In this document: positions 1-10,500 of the stretch, piece after piece
How the letters are laid out: each line of letters starts with the position of its first letter
How positions within the stretch are numbered: the first letter of the stretch is position 1
From: Bacillota bacterium
GTDB lineage: Bacteria > Bacillota > Clostridia > Peptostreptococcales > Anaerovoracaceae
Assembly: GCA_029006195.1 (NCBI GenBank)
Contig: JAQXGH010000017.1
Coordinates: 19,699-83,698 of the forward strand
Reading direction: 5' to 3'
Length of the DNA: 64,000 nt
Program-made: the position numbers and the translations under genes
Notes under the pieces: model-generated
Database searches by the model: none
Seen by the model: the letters and a program-made list of their open reading frames with translations, nothing else
Told to the model about the DNA's origin: nothing

Positions 1-54
1 TTCCTTGCATAATTGTGATATATGGACTAATTTACGCATATTTGGAGGAGAAAA

Positions 55-1326
55 ATGTTAGATATTAAGCGAATTAGAGAAGATTTTGACGCAGTTAAGG
101 CATCTGTAGAATCCAGAGGTAAGGGTGACTTTGGAATCGATAAGGTTCGTCAGCTTGACTTAGACAGAAGAGAAGTTCTGGCTGAAGTAGAAAAGATGAA
201 GAACGAACAGAAAGTAAAGTCAAAGCAGATCCCTGTTCTTAAGAAGAACGGAGAAGATACAACTCAGCTGATGGCTGAAATGAAGGAACTGAGCGACGCT
301 ATCAAGGAACTGGACGGCAAGGTAAGTGAAATCGAAACAGCATTAAACGATGCTATCCTGAATATTCCTAACACACCAAATCCTGAAGTACAGGTTGGCG
401 CTGATGACAGCGATAACGTAGAAATCAGAAAGTGGGGAGAACCTACAACATTTGATTTCGAACATAAGGCTCACTGGGATATCGGTGAAGACTTAGGAAT
501 CCTGGATTTCGAAAGAGCTGCTAAGATCGCAGGTGCTAGATTTACAGTATATAAGGGTCTGGGCGCTAGACTTGAAAGATCAGTTATCAACTTTATGCTG
601 AACCTTCACACTGAAGAACACGGATTCACAGAAATTCTGCCACCATTTATGGTAAACAGAAAAGCAATGACAGGTACAGGTCAGCTGCCTAAGTTCGAAG
701 AAGACATGTTCTACATTCCACAGAAGGACTTCTTCCTCATCCCAACTGCAGAAGTTCCTGTAACTAACCTTTATGATGATGAAATCCTGGATGCAGATGC
801 TCTTCCTATCTATCACACAGCATACACTCCTTGCTTCAGAGCAGAAGCAGGCAGCGCAGGTAGAGACACAAGAGGTCTTATCAGACAGCATCAGTTCCAG
901 AAGGTTGAACTGGTTAAGTTCGTTAAGCCAGAAGGTTCATACGAAGAACTGGAATCACTGACTAGAGCTGCAGAAGAAGTACTTAAGAGACTTGAAATCC
1001 CATACAGAGTTGTTAGACTCTCAACTGGTGACCTGGGCTTCTCATCAGCAATGACTTATGATATCGAAGTATGGATGCCAAGCTATGGCAGATATGTTGA
1101 AATCTCATCATGCAGTAACTTCGAAAACTTCCAGGCTAGAAGAGCAAACATCAGATTCAGAGAAGGTAAGAACAAGCCGGAATTCGTACATACTCTTAAC
1201 GGTTCAGGACTTGCAGTAGGCAGAACTGTAGCTGCTATTTTAGAAAACTATCAGCAGGCTGACGGATCAGTTGTTATCCCAGAAGTACTGCGCCCTTACA
1301 TGGGAGTTGATAAAATCACAAAATAG
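55..1326 (+). CDS. serS: Seryl-tRNA synthetase
   Basis: Charges tRNA(Ser) with serine in the cytoplasm (class II aminoacyl-tRNA synthetase). The 423-residue length is normal for bacterial SerRS. Residues about 30-110 are the charged, heptad-like arm that contacts the tRNA. Class II motif 2 is visible as [20 protein letters not shown] and motif 3 as [17 protein letters not shown] near the C-terminus. The ATG follows a GGAGGAG ribosome-binding site 5 bases upstream. Only 54 bases precede the gene in this window, so its promoter and any T-box leader cannot be judged. Confidence 0.98.
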   Translation: MLDIKRIREDFDAVKASVESRGKGDFGIDKVRQLDLDRREVLAEVEKMKNEQKVKSKQIPVLKKNGEDTTQLMAEMKELSDAIKELDGKVSEIETALNDAILNIPNTPNPEVQVGADDSDNVEIRKWGEPTTFDFEHKAHWDIGEDLGILDFERAAKIAGARFTVYKGLGARLERSVINFMLNLHTEEHGFTEILPPFMVNRKAMTGTGQLPKFEEDMFYIPQKDFFLIPTAEVPVTNLYDDEILDADALPIYHTAYTPCFRAEAGSAGRDTRGLIRQHQFQKVELVKFVKPEGSYEELESLTRAAEEVLKRLEIPYRVVRLSTGDLGFSSAMTYDIEVWMPSYGRYVEISSCSNFENFQARRANIRFREGKNKPEFVHTLNGSGLAVGRTVAAILENYQQADGSVVIPEVLRPYMGVDKITK

Positions 1327-1330
1327 TTGT

Positions 1331-1380
1331 ATAATATAAGGACTTATTTTTAAGAATATAAGAAGTTGTACTTATATTAT
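1331..1380. repeat. A/T-rich inverted repeat between serS and the NlpC/P60 gene
   Basis: ATAATATAAG (1331-1340) is exactly repeated in inverted form as CTTATATTAT (1371-1380), with about 30 bases between. A TATAAT-like hexamer (1330-1335) lies inside the left arm. It could be a weak transcript-end structure for serS, a promoter with an operator, or chance in A/T-rich DNA. No run of T long enough for a standard intrinsic terminator follows in the loop-proximal position. Confidence 0.35.
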
Positions 1381-1399
1381 AAAAAACGGAGAACATTTT

Positions 1400-2425
1400 A
1401 TGGTCAAGACACTTAAAGAACATACGAAGACAATCATTGCCATAATGGCAGGTATCATCGTACTGCTCGGAGGCTTTATCATATACCAGCAAATTACACA
1501 GCCATATGCAGTATACGCTAACGGTGATAAAGTAACTAAGCCATATGCTATTACAGTAAATGGAGAAGATATTCTTCTCGTTGGAGACGAAGAAACAGCA
1601 GAAGGCGTTGTTACAGAAGTAATGGAGAACTACACACCAGAAGGTGCACAGGTAAACTCCATCACAGTTGATAAGCATATTCAGGTTAAATCCAAGAAAT
1701 TAGAGAAGTCAGAAGTGCCTGAAACAGTACTTACTAAGGAAGAAGCTGTTAACTACATCATGGATAAGAATGACAGCGATGAGCCTATATTCTCAGTAAC
1801 AGTATCAGCAGATACAGGTTCAATCGAGGCTGTTAAGGCTGGAGTTGCATACGAAGACAATGATGAAGATTACGAAGGCAACCTCTCATTAAAGAGCGAA
1901 GGTAAGTCAGGCAGCCAGGTAGTTACAGATGAAATCACATGTGTTAACGGTAAAATCCTGACTCAGGAAGAAGTAAACACTAAGATTGTCCAGGATGCAA
2001 TTGATGAAATCATTCTGCAGGGAACAAAGGAAAGACCAGCTGACACAGTATTCCAGGATTATTCTGGTGAAGCTATGGCAGAAGGCGATGGACAAACTGT
2101 AGTAAACTTTGGCAGACAGTTCCTTGGCAATCCTTATAGATGGGGTGGCACAAGCCTTACAAACGGTTGCGACTGTTCAGGATACATCTATGCACTGTAT
2201 AACCACTTCGGAGTACCTGTTCCTAGAATGGGTATCTACAGAGTTGGCAGAGGCGTAAGTTTAGCAGAAGCTAAGCCAGGCGATGTAGTTTACTATCCTG
2301 GTCACTACGCTATGTATGCAGGAAATGGCAAGATCATCCACGCTTACAACTCAAGAGTTGGTATAGTAGAAAGCAATGTTCATGCACCAGGAACAATTCT
2401 TTCAGTAAGACGAATTGTTGAATAA
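1400..2425 (+). CDS. Membrane-anchored or secreted NlpC/P60 cell-wall peptidase
   Basis: Probable peptidoglycan endopeptidase. Residues about 10-30 form one hydrophobic signal/anchor segment. Residues about 35-200 are a beta-rich extracellular region that ends with a G5-like stretch (VNGKILTQEE...QGTKERP). The C-terminal ~110 residues are an NlpC/P60 domain: catalytic Cys in NGCDCSGYIYALY (about C259), catalytic His in the PGHYAMYAG strand and a following IIHAYN. The start ATG has ACGGAG upstream. It is followed by an intrinsic terminator, so it is probably transcribed alone or with serS. Substrate specificity cannot be told from sequence. Confidence 0.9.
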   Translation: MVKTLKEHTKTIIAIMAGIIVLLGGFIIYQQITQPYAVYANGDKVTKPYAITVNGEDILLVGDEETAEGVVTEVMENYTPEGAQVNSITVDKHIQVKSKKLEKSEVPETVLTKEEAVNYIMDKNDSDEPIFSVTVSADTGSIEAVKAGVAYEDNDEDYEGNLSLKSEGKSGSQVVTDEITCVNGKILTQEEVNTKIVQDAIDEIILQGTKERPADTVFQDYSGEAMAEGDGQTVVNFGRQFLGNPYRWGGTSLTNGCDCSGYIYALYNHFGVPVPRMGIYRVGRGVSLAEAKPGDVVYYPGHYAMYAGNGKIIHAYNSRVGIVESNVHAPGTILSVRRIVE

Positions 2426-2447
2426 TTAAATAACAGACATAAAAACG

Positions 2448-2480
2448 AGGCTGCTGATTCTTTTGTTGGTAGCCTTTTTT
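2448..2480 (+). terminator. Intrinsic terminator after the NlpC/P60 gene
   Basis: Stem AGGCTGC/GTAGCCT (one G-T pair) with a 14-base loop, followed directly by TTTTTT. It separates the NlpC/P60 gene from the next transcription unit. Confidence 0.8.
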
Positions 2481-2539
2481 GCACTCTTTGCGCTAAAAAG
2501 GTGTTTTTTGACTCAAACTTGAGAAATACGCTGAAAAAA

Positions 2540-2569
2540 TTGACATAAATTTGAGATGAGTCGTATAAT
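2540..2569 (+). promoter_or_regulatory. Sigma-A promoter of the SUOX-like/ABC/ExbBD operon
   Basis: TTGACA (2540-2545) and TATAAT (2564-2569), both perfect, with an 18-base spacer. Transcription would begin near 2576, about 33 bases before the structured leader RNA. Confidence 0.85.
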
Positions 2570-2608
2570 TAAGATAGCAAGAAAAAAGTTGCCACAATAA
2601 CAATAAAT

Positions 2609-2692
2609 CTCCGATTTTCATTCGACACTAGTTGCCGGTGAAAACGATAGGGTTACAGAAGCGATTTTGTAGCCTGCCATTGCGCAAAGGAG
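2609..2692 (+). promoter_or_regulatory. Structured 84-nt leader RNA, probable Mo/W-cofactor riboswitch (copy 1)
   Basis: An 84-nt element with the same length and layout as the one at 31093-31176. P1 is CTCC (2609-2612) with GGAG (2689-2692). An inner stem TTTTCA/TGAAAA encloses the conserved CGACAC-AG-TGCCGG loop. A third stem GGTTACA/TGTAGCC encloses GAAGCGATT. The two inner stems differ in sequence from copy 2 but keep pairing, which is covariation. The CTCCGA...TGCCGG...GCGNAAGGAG skeleton and the Mo/W gene context fit the Moco/tungsten-cofactor riboswitch class as I remember it. No covariance-model search was possible, so the ligand is inferred. Confidence 0.62.
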
Positions 2693-2729
2693 ACCAGGCC
2701 TGGAAGGCTGGTTTTGCTTTGCTTTTTTT
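2683..2729 (+). terminator. Riboswitch-linked intrinsic terminator (copy 1)
   Basis: The core hairpin CCAG(G)CCT-GGA-AGGCTGG (2694-2711) is followed by TTTTGCTTTGCTTTTTTT. It can extend outward by GCAAAG (2683-2688) pairing with CTTTGC. That extension uses the 3' P1 region of the aptamer, so P1 and the full terminator exclude one another. Ligand-stabilised P1 would therefore favour read-through (an ON switch). Confidence 0.7.
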
Positions 2730-2895
2730 ATATTATTTTCATAACAAAAACTGCATTTCGAGCTGTAAATCCTAACGGAATCAGTCCTATGGATTTAAGC
2801 CAGGGTGTTTTAGGGAAACTGAAGCGCCTCCCGATATTGGAAAGAAACGCAAAAACGGTATTTAGATTTAGTGATAGATTTTAAGTATTTATCCT
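2730..2895 (+). other. Second, unidentified leader segment
   Basis: Non-coding stretch between two terminators. It can form a stem GCT(g)TAAATCC (2762-2772) with GGATTTAAGC (2791-2800), which has a small GGA/TCC hairpin inside. A GGGTGTTTTAGGGAAAC...CGCCTCCC segment follows and can also fold. No known riboswitch class is recognised. It may be a second sensor or a processed leader. Apart from these stems, nothing is seen in the stretch. Confidence 0.35.
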
Positions 2896-2937
2896 ACAGT
2901 TCTTTGAGTTCCTTTCGATTCAAAGAACTGTTTTTTT
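2896..2937 (+). terminator. Strong intrinsic terminator just upstream of the first secreted-protein gene
   Basis: A perfect 12-bp stem ACAGTTCTTTGA/TCAAAGAACTGT followed by TTTTTTT. It ends only about 20 bases before the ATG at 2959, so it lies inside the leader of the operon. Transcription must pass two terminators to reach the genes, which suggests two-layer attenuation. Confidence 0.85.
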
Positions 2938-2958
2938 ATTCTAGGAAAGGATGACAGT

Positions 2959-4509
2959 ATGAAGAGATTATTATCAATAATTATGGCTTTGGCGCTGGCT
3001 CTTACAATGTGCTTTTCACAGTCAGTAGTGTACGGCGCAGAAAAAACAACCGATAATGACTTCGTTGCCTTAAAGGTTTTTTACAAGGACAAACTGGTAA
3101 AGGAAATGACGCTTTATGACCTTGAAGAACTTGAGGAAGCTGAAGGGTCAGTCATTCGCTCATATTCAGGTTACAACAGAAATGTAACTTACAAGGGTAA
3201 GGAGTTAAAGGATCTTCACGGCCCGACTATCCAAGGCATTTTAGCTGAAGCAGGAATAGACGTAACTGCTCTTAAGAGTACAGATATCATTGAAATAAAC
3301 GGCTATGATCAGTACGGTTACAAGTTCCAGATCGGCCAGCTCTTTAAAACAAGATACTATTACCCTAAGGCAGCTGATGAGGACTATCAGATCGGCGCGC
3401 CTGTCAAGCCAGAAACAATGGAAGGTGCAGTAGAAGTGCCTGCTATTCTGGCTCTTGACTGCAGAGAAGAAGAGGACGAGGATAAGCGTATTGACCGTCT
3501 GGTATTCGGCCAGGAATATCCTAATGAACAGAACTATACTCTGTTCACCAAGTACATGGTCGACTATAAATATAGAAACCTGAACGGTACTAGAATTTCA
3601 GAAATCAGAGTTAAGCCGGCTAAGGCAACTAAGTGGTCCAATGTAACAAGTCCAACTTACAAAAATAAGGCTAAAGTTCCTATCGGAAGTCAGATAAACT
3701 TTAAGACAAAATACAAACCGCCTCAGGACGTTGCATGGATCGTTTATACAACAGATGGAACTACACCTGATGTATCATCCAGTAAGTATAACTATTCAAG
3801 ATGGGGCGATAACAGACCGGTAGAAATTAATAAACTGGGCAAGATGACAGTCAAGGTTAAGACCATAGGCGTGGGCAAAAGTGATAGTTCAGTAATGACT
3901 CTTAACTACACAGTAATCGTTGGCAAACCTGCAAACTTTAGTGCCAAGTCCACAAACTACGACGAAGTAACCCTTAGCTGGGATAGCAATAAATACATAA
4001 CAGGCTACGAAGTATACCAGCTGGTAGGTAAGAAGTACCAGCTCATAGATACAGTGATTCCGGAAAATGGTGAGGCACTGCCTGATAAGCATGAATATAC
4101 TGTAAAAGATCTTAAGACTGGAACAGCATGCAAGTTCAAGGTGAGAGCATTCGTAACGGAAGGTGAAAAGACAACTTACAGTGCATATACAGCAATCAAA
4201 TCAGTAACACCTGCTGTACTCGCGCCTGAAATAGAAGATATCTATCAGGAAGAAGAAGGCGATGGAACTGCTATGCTGCAGTGGTCAGTAATCGAAGGCG
4301 CTGACGGATACGAAGTACAGAGATCGCTTTATAAGTCAAAGAAGTTCGCCAAAGTTCTGACAACAGAAGGTAATGAAGAAATCTTTGCCAGCAACACAGG
4401 ACTTAAGACAGGCAAGACTTACTATTATAAGGTTAGAGCGTACAGACTTGTTGATGGTAAAAAGAAATACGGTTCATACTCGATAGTTAATTCTATAAAG
4501 ATTAATTAA
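2959..4509 (+). CDS. Secreted protein: SUOX-like molybdopterin-type domain + chitobiase-C-like + two FnIII domains
   Basis: Sec signal peptide at residues 1-27 (LALALTMCFSQSVVYGAE). Residues about 35-220 resemble the sulfite-oxidase molybdopterin-binding fold: a YKGKELKDLHGPTIQGILAEAG strand-helix, then DIIEINGYDQYGYKFQI and VEVPAILALD. The Mo-binding Cys expected just before this is absent (RSYSGYNRN). Residues about 225-325 resemble a chitobiase C-terminal fold (WIVYTTDGTTPDVSSSKY), followed by two FnIII-type domains to the end. No sortase motif or C-terminal membrane segment is present. RBS GGAAAGGATG precedes the ATG. It is the first gene after the riboswitch and shares its main domain with four other proteins nearby. 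The function is unknown; cofactor or ligand binding at the cell surface is inferred. Confidence 0.8.
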   Translation: MKRLLSIIMALALALTMCFSQSVVYGAEKTTDNDFVALKVFYKDKLVKEMTLYDLEELEEAEGSVIRSYSGYNRNVTYKGKELKDLHGPTIQGILAEAGIDVTALKSTDIIEINGYDQYGYKFQIGQLFKTRYYYPKAADEDYQIGAPVKPETMEGAVEVPAILALDCREEEDEDKRIDRLVFGQEYPNEQNYTLFTKYMVDYKYRNLNGTRISEIRVKPAKATKWSNVTSPTYKNKAKVPIGSQINFKTKYKPPQDVAWIVYTTDGTTPDVSSSKYNYSRWGDNRPVEINKLGKMTVKVKTIGVGKSDSSVMTLNYTVIVGKPANFSAKSTNYDEVTLSWDSNKYITGYEVYQLVGKKYQLIDTVIPENGEALPDKHEYTVKDLKTGTACKFKVRAFVTEGEKTTYSAYTAIKSVTPAVLAPEIEDIYQEEEGDGTAMLQWSVIEGADGYEVQRSLYKSKKFAKVLTTEGNEEIFASNTGLKTGKTYYYKVRAYRLVDGKKKYGSYSIVNSIKIN

Positions 4510-4547
4510 TATATTTGTTCGTTATTACATTAAAAAAGGAGAAAGTT

Positions 4548-7500
4548 ATGAGTAAAGCAAGCAAAGGCAAGAGTATCATGGCTAAATTCCTGGGATTCTT
4601 CCTGGCAATAGCAATGGTATTCACAATGATGCCGCTGAATGCAAATACGTATTCATACGCTGCCGAAAACGAAATGACTCTGCAGACACCAGAACTGGTA
4701 GTTACAGGTTCAGCAGTTATCGGTAACGGAGGCGTATATTCAGCGGACAATGTTGGTCTCGAGAAATCATACACTCGTGATCAGCTGAAGCAAATGGTTA
4801 CTAGCGGAGCAGGCGGTGCGGACGTTCTGTATTCAGCACAGAAGACAAAAGAACCGTACACAAAGCTTCTCTACAGAGCAACTGGTGTTTGGGTTACATC
4901 ACTTCTCGAAGGAACAGCTTATGATGCATCAACAGATGTATTACAGCTGATCGCTTCAGACGGCTATGTAACTTCATTCGACCCAGCTCGTAAAGAGCTG
5001 CAGGGAACAAAGATCAATGGTCTTAACGTAACTAGATATGCATTCCCTGGAATCATGAAAGGCGACGAAGCTAATGCAAAGGAAGTTCCAGCTATGCTGG
5101 CATATGCATCAACTGAAAGCGAAGTTGAGGACCCTGAAACTGCAGGAGCAGAGAAAAATCAGCTCACACTGCACATTGGTCAGGAAACTGTAACAGAGCA
5201 CAACAATGGCGCTTACGCTAAGAAGATCAAGACAATGGTCGGCGGAGATAAGCTTACAGAAGTTGCTCTCACAGTAGGATCAGAAACATTCACAAGAGCT
5301 GACGTACTGGCAATGCCATACGCAGAAAGAACATTCAATTACACAACATCAAATGGTAACGCTACTGATAACGTAAAGGGCGTTCCTATGTCAGTACTTC
5401 TGGATGGATGTAACGAAAACGATACAGTAAACTTCGAAGCAGCGGATGGATATGCAGTTGCAGCTTCAGGAATGACTGTTAAGCAGCTCATCGACGGCAA
5501 CTTCATTCTGGGCTATGAAGTAAACGGTCAGGGTCTTTACAGCACAAAGAAGAAGGACCCTAGCGTATACGGTTTCTTCAACCTCTATGGCGATGGCGAT
5601 GCATATGCGAAGCCTGCGAAGCTGGTTAACAAGATTTCAGTCGTATCATCAGAAGGAATCGACTTCACAACAAGCCCATATAAGCACATCACAAACGGTG
5701 GACAGTCAGGTTCATCACCTTATAACATCGACGCTATCACAGGTGCAACTCTCACAGTAGAAGGCCCTGGAGTAAAGTCAAGTGTACCACTCCCAGTAAG
5801 AGATCTGGAAGGACAGAATAAGGGTGCTGTTCGTGGTGTTTACACAGATGAAAGAAACGGCAAAGAAACTACTCGTTCATACGAAGGTATCGATCTCTAC
5901 TACATTCTTAACAACATGCAGACTGGTACAAACGGTATCATTCTCACAGATAAGGCTAAGAAAGTAGAAATCAAGAACAGAAACAGAAGGACTATTGCAA
6001 CATTAACAATTGATGAAATCAATAAAATGCATGAGTCGGACCATCCTGCAATCGTAGCATACGGTACTGCAAATGAAGATGGTACAAATGAAAGACCTTT
6101 CGTATACAACGGAGCAACAGGTGAAGATTTAGAACTTGGTAATAACGACGGATGTCTGAAGCTGGTTTGTGATACAAGCAGCATGGCAGATCAGACATAT
6201 AAGACATTTGGAAACATGGCTTATATCTATGTTGAAGAAGATACAACACCTGGATTTAAGCATGACAAGGAACCATATAACCATAAGGACAATACTAAGT
6301 ACATCGTAACACTCACTGGTGACAAGATGGGTAAGGAAGCTCTCTACACAGTAGATCAGCTGGAAGACATGGTCACTTATGATGCAGATGGAAACGTAGA
6401 AGCCGGAGGTATCGGTTATCGTGATGAATATAGCTTAGCAAACTCAACATACTGGTATGTAAATACTTATGAAGGCGTTAAGCTCTGGGATCTGCTGGTT
6501 AAGTCAGGACTGGATCCTGCACTGGCAGATGATGACAGCGTTAAGGTTTCATTCGGATCAACAGACAACTACACTGGTTTTGATACATTCACAACTAAGC
6601 AGCTGGCTGACCCTAACAACTTCAAGTTCTACGAAAAGAACGCTGCTGACTTAAACGACGGCAAGTATGAATCAACAGATGAAGCTGACCTTATCAAGGC
6701 TGGTTATCCTGTACTCCTCTCATACGGTGTAAACGGATATCCATATGTTAAGAGCAGCAAGCTCGACGGTTACCTCAGCGGTCTGCAGAACGATGGCGGT
6801 CCACTGAGAGTTATCTGGGGCAAGACATCATATAACCACGCTAACGGATCAAACCAGGCTAAGCTGGTAGACAGAATCTTCGTTGGCGGAAACACATATC
6901 ACTATGCTACACATAAGTACACTGACGCAGTTGCAAATCCAGCTCAGAGTGCTCAGAGTGCACTTCAGGATAACAAGATCACAGTAAATATCTACAATGG
7001 CGCTGGTGATGCTGCTCGGCTGATCAAGTCAGAGGAATACACAGTAGGCGATATCGAAGAGATCATCTATGATGGTGGCCTTACTGCTAACCAGAAGAAG
7101 GTTGCAGCTGTTAAGAACTTCTATGAAGTAAAAAAGAACGGATTTACATATTCAGATATTTACGAAGGTATCAACCTCAACTACTTCCTGGAGAACGTAG
7201 TAGAACTTCCAGGTGCTGAAGGTACGATCTCATTTAACGGTGCTGACGAACAACATGATCTGGGAACAGTACTTTCAATTGATAACGGCGTTAATAACAA
7301 AGAAGGCATCAGCGGACTTACACCAGTACTCGCTTATGGTAAGAACGGTTACCCTCTGGTAACAGATAAGGGAGAGGGATTTGTAAAGGCTGCAAACAAC
7401 AACAACGGACCTCTGCAGGTAATCATCCCTAGCAAGAGCGCTGGCGAAGCTTTCTCAGCATATAACAACGTAACAGAAATCTCAATCAACCTGACAGCTG

Positions 7501-10500
7501 ATAAGTATGCACATATAAATGAACCATACGATCAGTACAAGAACGAAACACTTGAAATCACAGGTGATGGAGCTAGAAATAATGTAACATTAACAGTTGC
7601 TGACCTCGAAGGTAAGCAGAAGCTGGCTCAGACAACTACATTCAGTATCAAAAAGAATAATAAGGGTACTGTATCAGAAACATATAGAGGCTTCAACCTC
7701 TATAACCTGCTCACCTCAACAACAGTTGGCCTCAAGAGCAGTGCTAACGGCATCATTGTTACAGACACTAATGAAGCAACATATAAATTCTCAATGGATG
7801 ACATCAGAAAGATGTACACGAACACTCTGTCTAAGGAAGATGTTCCAGTAATGCTGGCATATGGTATCAACATTGATGGAACAGAATATCCACTGGTTCC
7901 ACAGAGAGATTCAGAAGGCTACGCTACAGATGCTGGCAAAGTTATCGAAAACCACGGTGGACCACTGAAGCTGATCATCGGACAGACTGACGAATCAGAC
8001 AGCAACGGTTCAAAGTGCATTAAGAATGTAGCTAAGATCGAAATCACAGCTGCAGAAACAGATAGCTGGACTCATGATAGTGGAGTATTCACGCAGTATC
8101 TTGATGATGAAGCTCTGACACTTCAGGTTGTTGATAACGACAACAAGGAACTCTTTGTTAAGACTTATACAACAGCTGAACTTGAAGCTATGACAAGCAT
8201 CGTTGAAAGAGCTGATGTCATGACTACTTCAAAGGAAACTTGGGAAGGTCTTAACCTTTGGAAGTTCGTGCTTCAGGAAGCTGGAAGCATTGAGGGAGTT
8301 AGCGATCCTGTTTCAGTAACAGCAATCGCTAAGGATGGATTCTCTAAGGAACTGAGAAGTATCTTCGGTCTTGATGCTCTTCAAAACGGTGTACAGGACG
8401 GTACAACATATGTTCCTATCCTCCTGGCATACGCAAAAAACGGATATCCACTCGTACCTGGCGGCGGCAAGAACGGGGGAACTCCAGGTGAAGGTTTCGA
8501 TGCAACAATCGGAAACGACGGTGGTCCAATCAGGCTCGCTACACACCTTAACCAGGGTGCAGCACTTTCAGAAACAAAAACGATCGTAGTTAAGGTAGGC
8601 GGTTCAAGTGCTCCTGAAACTAAGCCTGGCGATTTCACAATTGCTGGTTCAGTTGATAAGATAATCTCACTTGACGACCTGAATAAGTATGAAGGCAGAG
8701 AAGCTACCTACACTTGTAAGAAGAGCACTGACGTAGTTAAGGGCGTTTCATTAGAAACAATCCTTAAGGATAACGGCATTGATGTTGCAACTACTAAGAT
8801 CACTCTCAATGCAACTGACAACTACGAAAAGACTGAAACAACATATAACAACATTACTCTGGCAGATGCAATCGATCAGAAGTACTTCGTAGCATGGGAA
8901 GAACAGAAGGCTGATGGTCAGTTTGTTCCTATCCACGACACTAACAAGGACGGATCAGAAACATACTGGAGAATCTACAGAAACTACAACGAATCAATCG
9001 GAAAAGAACCAACAGTTGACTGGAGAAATAAGTGCACAGGACTTCTGGGAATCACAGTAGATATCCCTCAGGTAGTTAAGTTTAAGACTCTCGTAGCTGA
9101 TGGTGATGCACTTCCAATGGCAGGCATCAGAGCCGTATCAAAGGCTGAAGACGGCAGCATGTGGCTGGCAACTTACGGACAGGGTATCGTAAAGCTTAAT
9201 GAAAAAAAGGAAGTAGCAGCTATTTATAACACTGCTTCAACTCCAGGACTTAGGGTAGACGTAGTATCAGCTGTATGCCCAGATGATGAAGGCGGCGTAT
9301 GGTTTACTCAGAACGCCAGCTATGAAAATCCTGAAAACAATCAGGGTGTTGGTTACCTTAAGGACGGCGAAGTAACATACTATACCGAAGCTGACGGAAA
9401 CACAATTCCTAACAACTATGTTCAGGAAATCAAGATCGATGCAGACGGAAACGTATGGTTCGGTTCATTTGGCGGCTTAACTAAGTACACTCCAGAAACT
9501 GACACATGGCAGACTTGGAATGAAAATGACGGATTCCCTGCAAGATCAATCGATAATATCGAAATCGATGCTAATGGCGGAATCTGGTGTGGATTCTATC
9601 CAAACGGAGAAGGTACACAAACAGATCCTTATACAGGCGGATTCGCTTACTTCAAGGATGGCGTAGTAACTTGCCCAGATACATATAAGTACAAAGCAGC
9701 ATACGATGATGCAAGCGGCAGCTCAATGCTGGCTCAGGTATGGATCAGAGACATTGCTATCGATAAGGATGGCGGTGCTTGGATCGTAGCATCAGGAACA
9801 AGATCAGGTATCGTAAACGAAGGCGGTACTGTATGGTACGTGAAGGCTCCTGGTGAAAAGCCTCTTAAGTACTCAGGTAAGGAATTACTTGGAGACGCTC
9901 TTGACGGAGCAGACAATGCAGAAGTTAGAATGGTAGCATGTGATGCAGATGGTGGACTTTGGTTCGGTACATCAGCAGATGGTATCATATACGTTAAGAA
10001 TCCAGCTGTAAGCGCAGATCACAGCATGGCTGTAACAGCAGAATACAGCAAGGAAACAGGCTCATGGGATGCAAGTCTCAACAACATTTACAGCCTCGAC
10101 ATCATCGATGACGTGGTAATCGCAGGTTCAGCAAACGGCCTTGCATGGAAGGGAGGACTGGCTAAGTCAATCGTTTATAACAGCGGTAGCGAAGAACCGG
10201 ATGATCCAGAGGCTGCAGAACTGAACGATGCAATCGCTAAGATCGACATCGAAAACATCACTCTGGATGATGAAGAAGCAATCAATGCATTAGTTAAGCA
10301 GTATGCTGAAATGACTGAAGAACAGAAGGCTCAGGTCGAAAACCCTCAGGCTCTGGTTGATGCAGTTAATAAGATCGCTGAAACTAAGCAGGTAATTGCT
10401 GAAACTAAGAAAGAAATCGTTACAACAGAAAGCTACGTAAACTACAAGGATTATGCAGCTGACGATATGATGTATCTGTGGATCATGTCACAGAAGGCAG

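Noticed and set aside
2609-2729. Cobalamin riboswitch for the first leader
   Set aside because: The stretch GCCGGTGAAAA looks like part of the B12 core, but copy 2 has GCCGGCAAGG instead. The conserved B12 box and GCCACTG are missing, and the two copies share a different fold.
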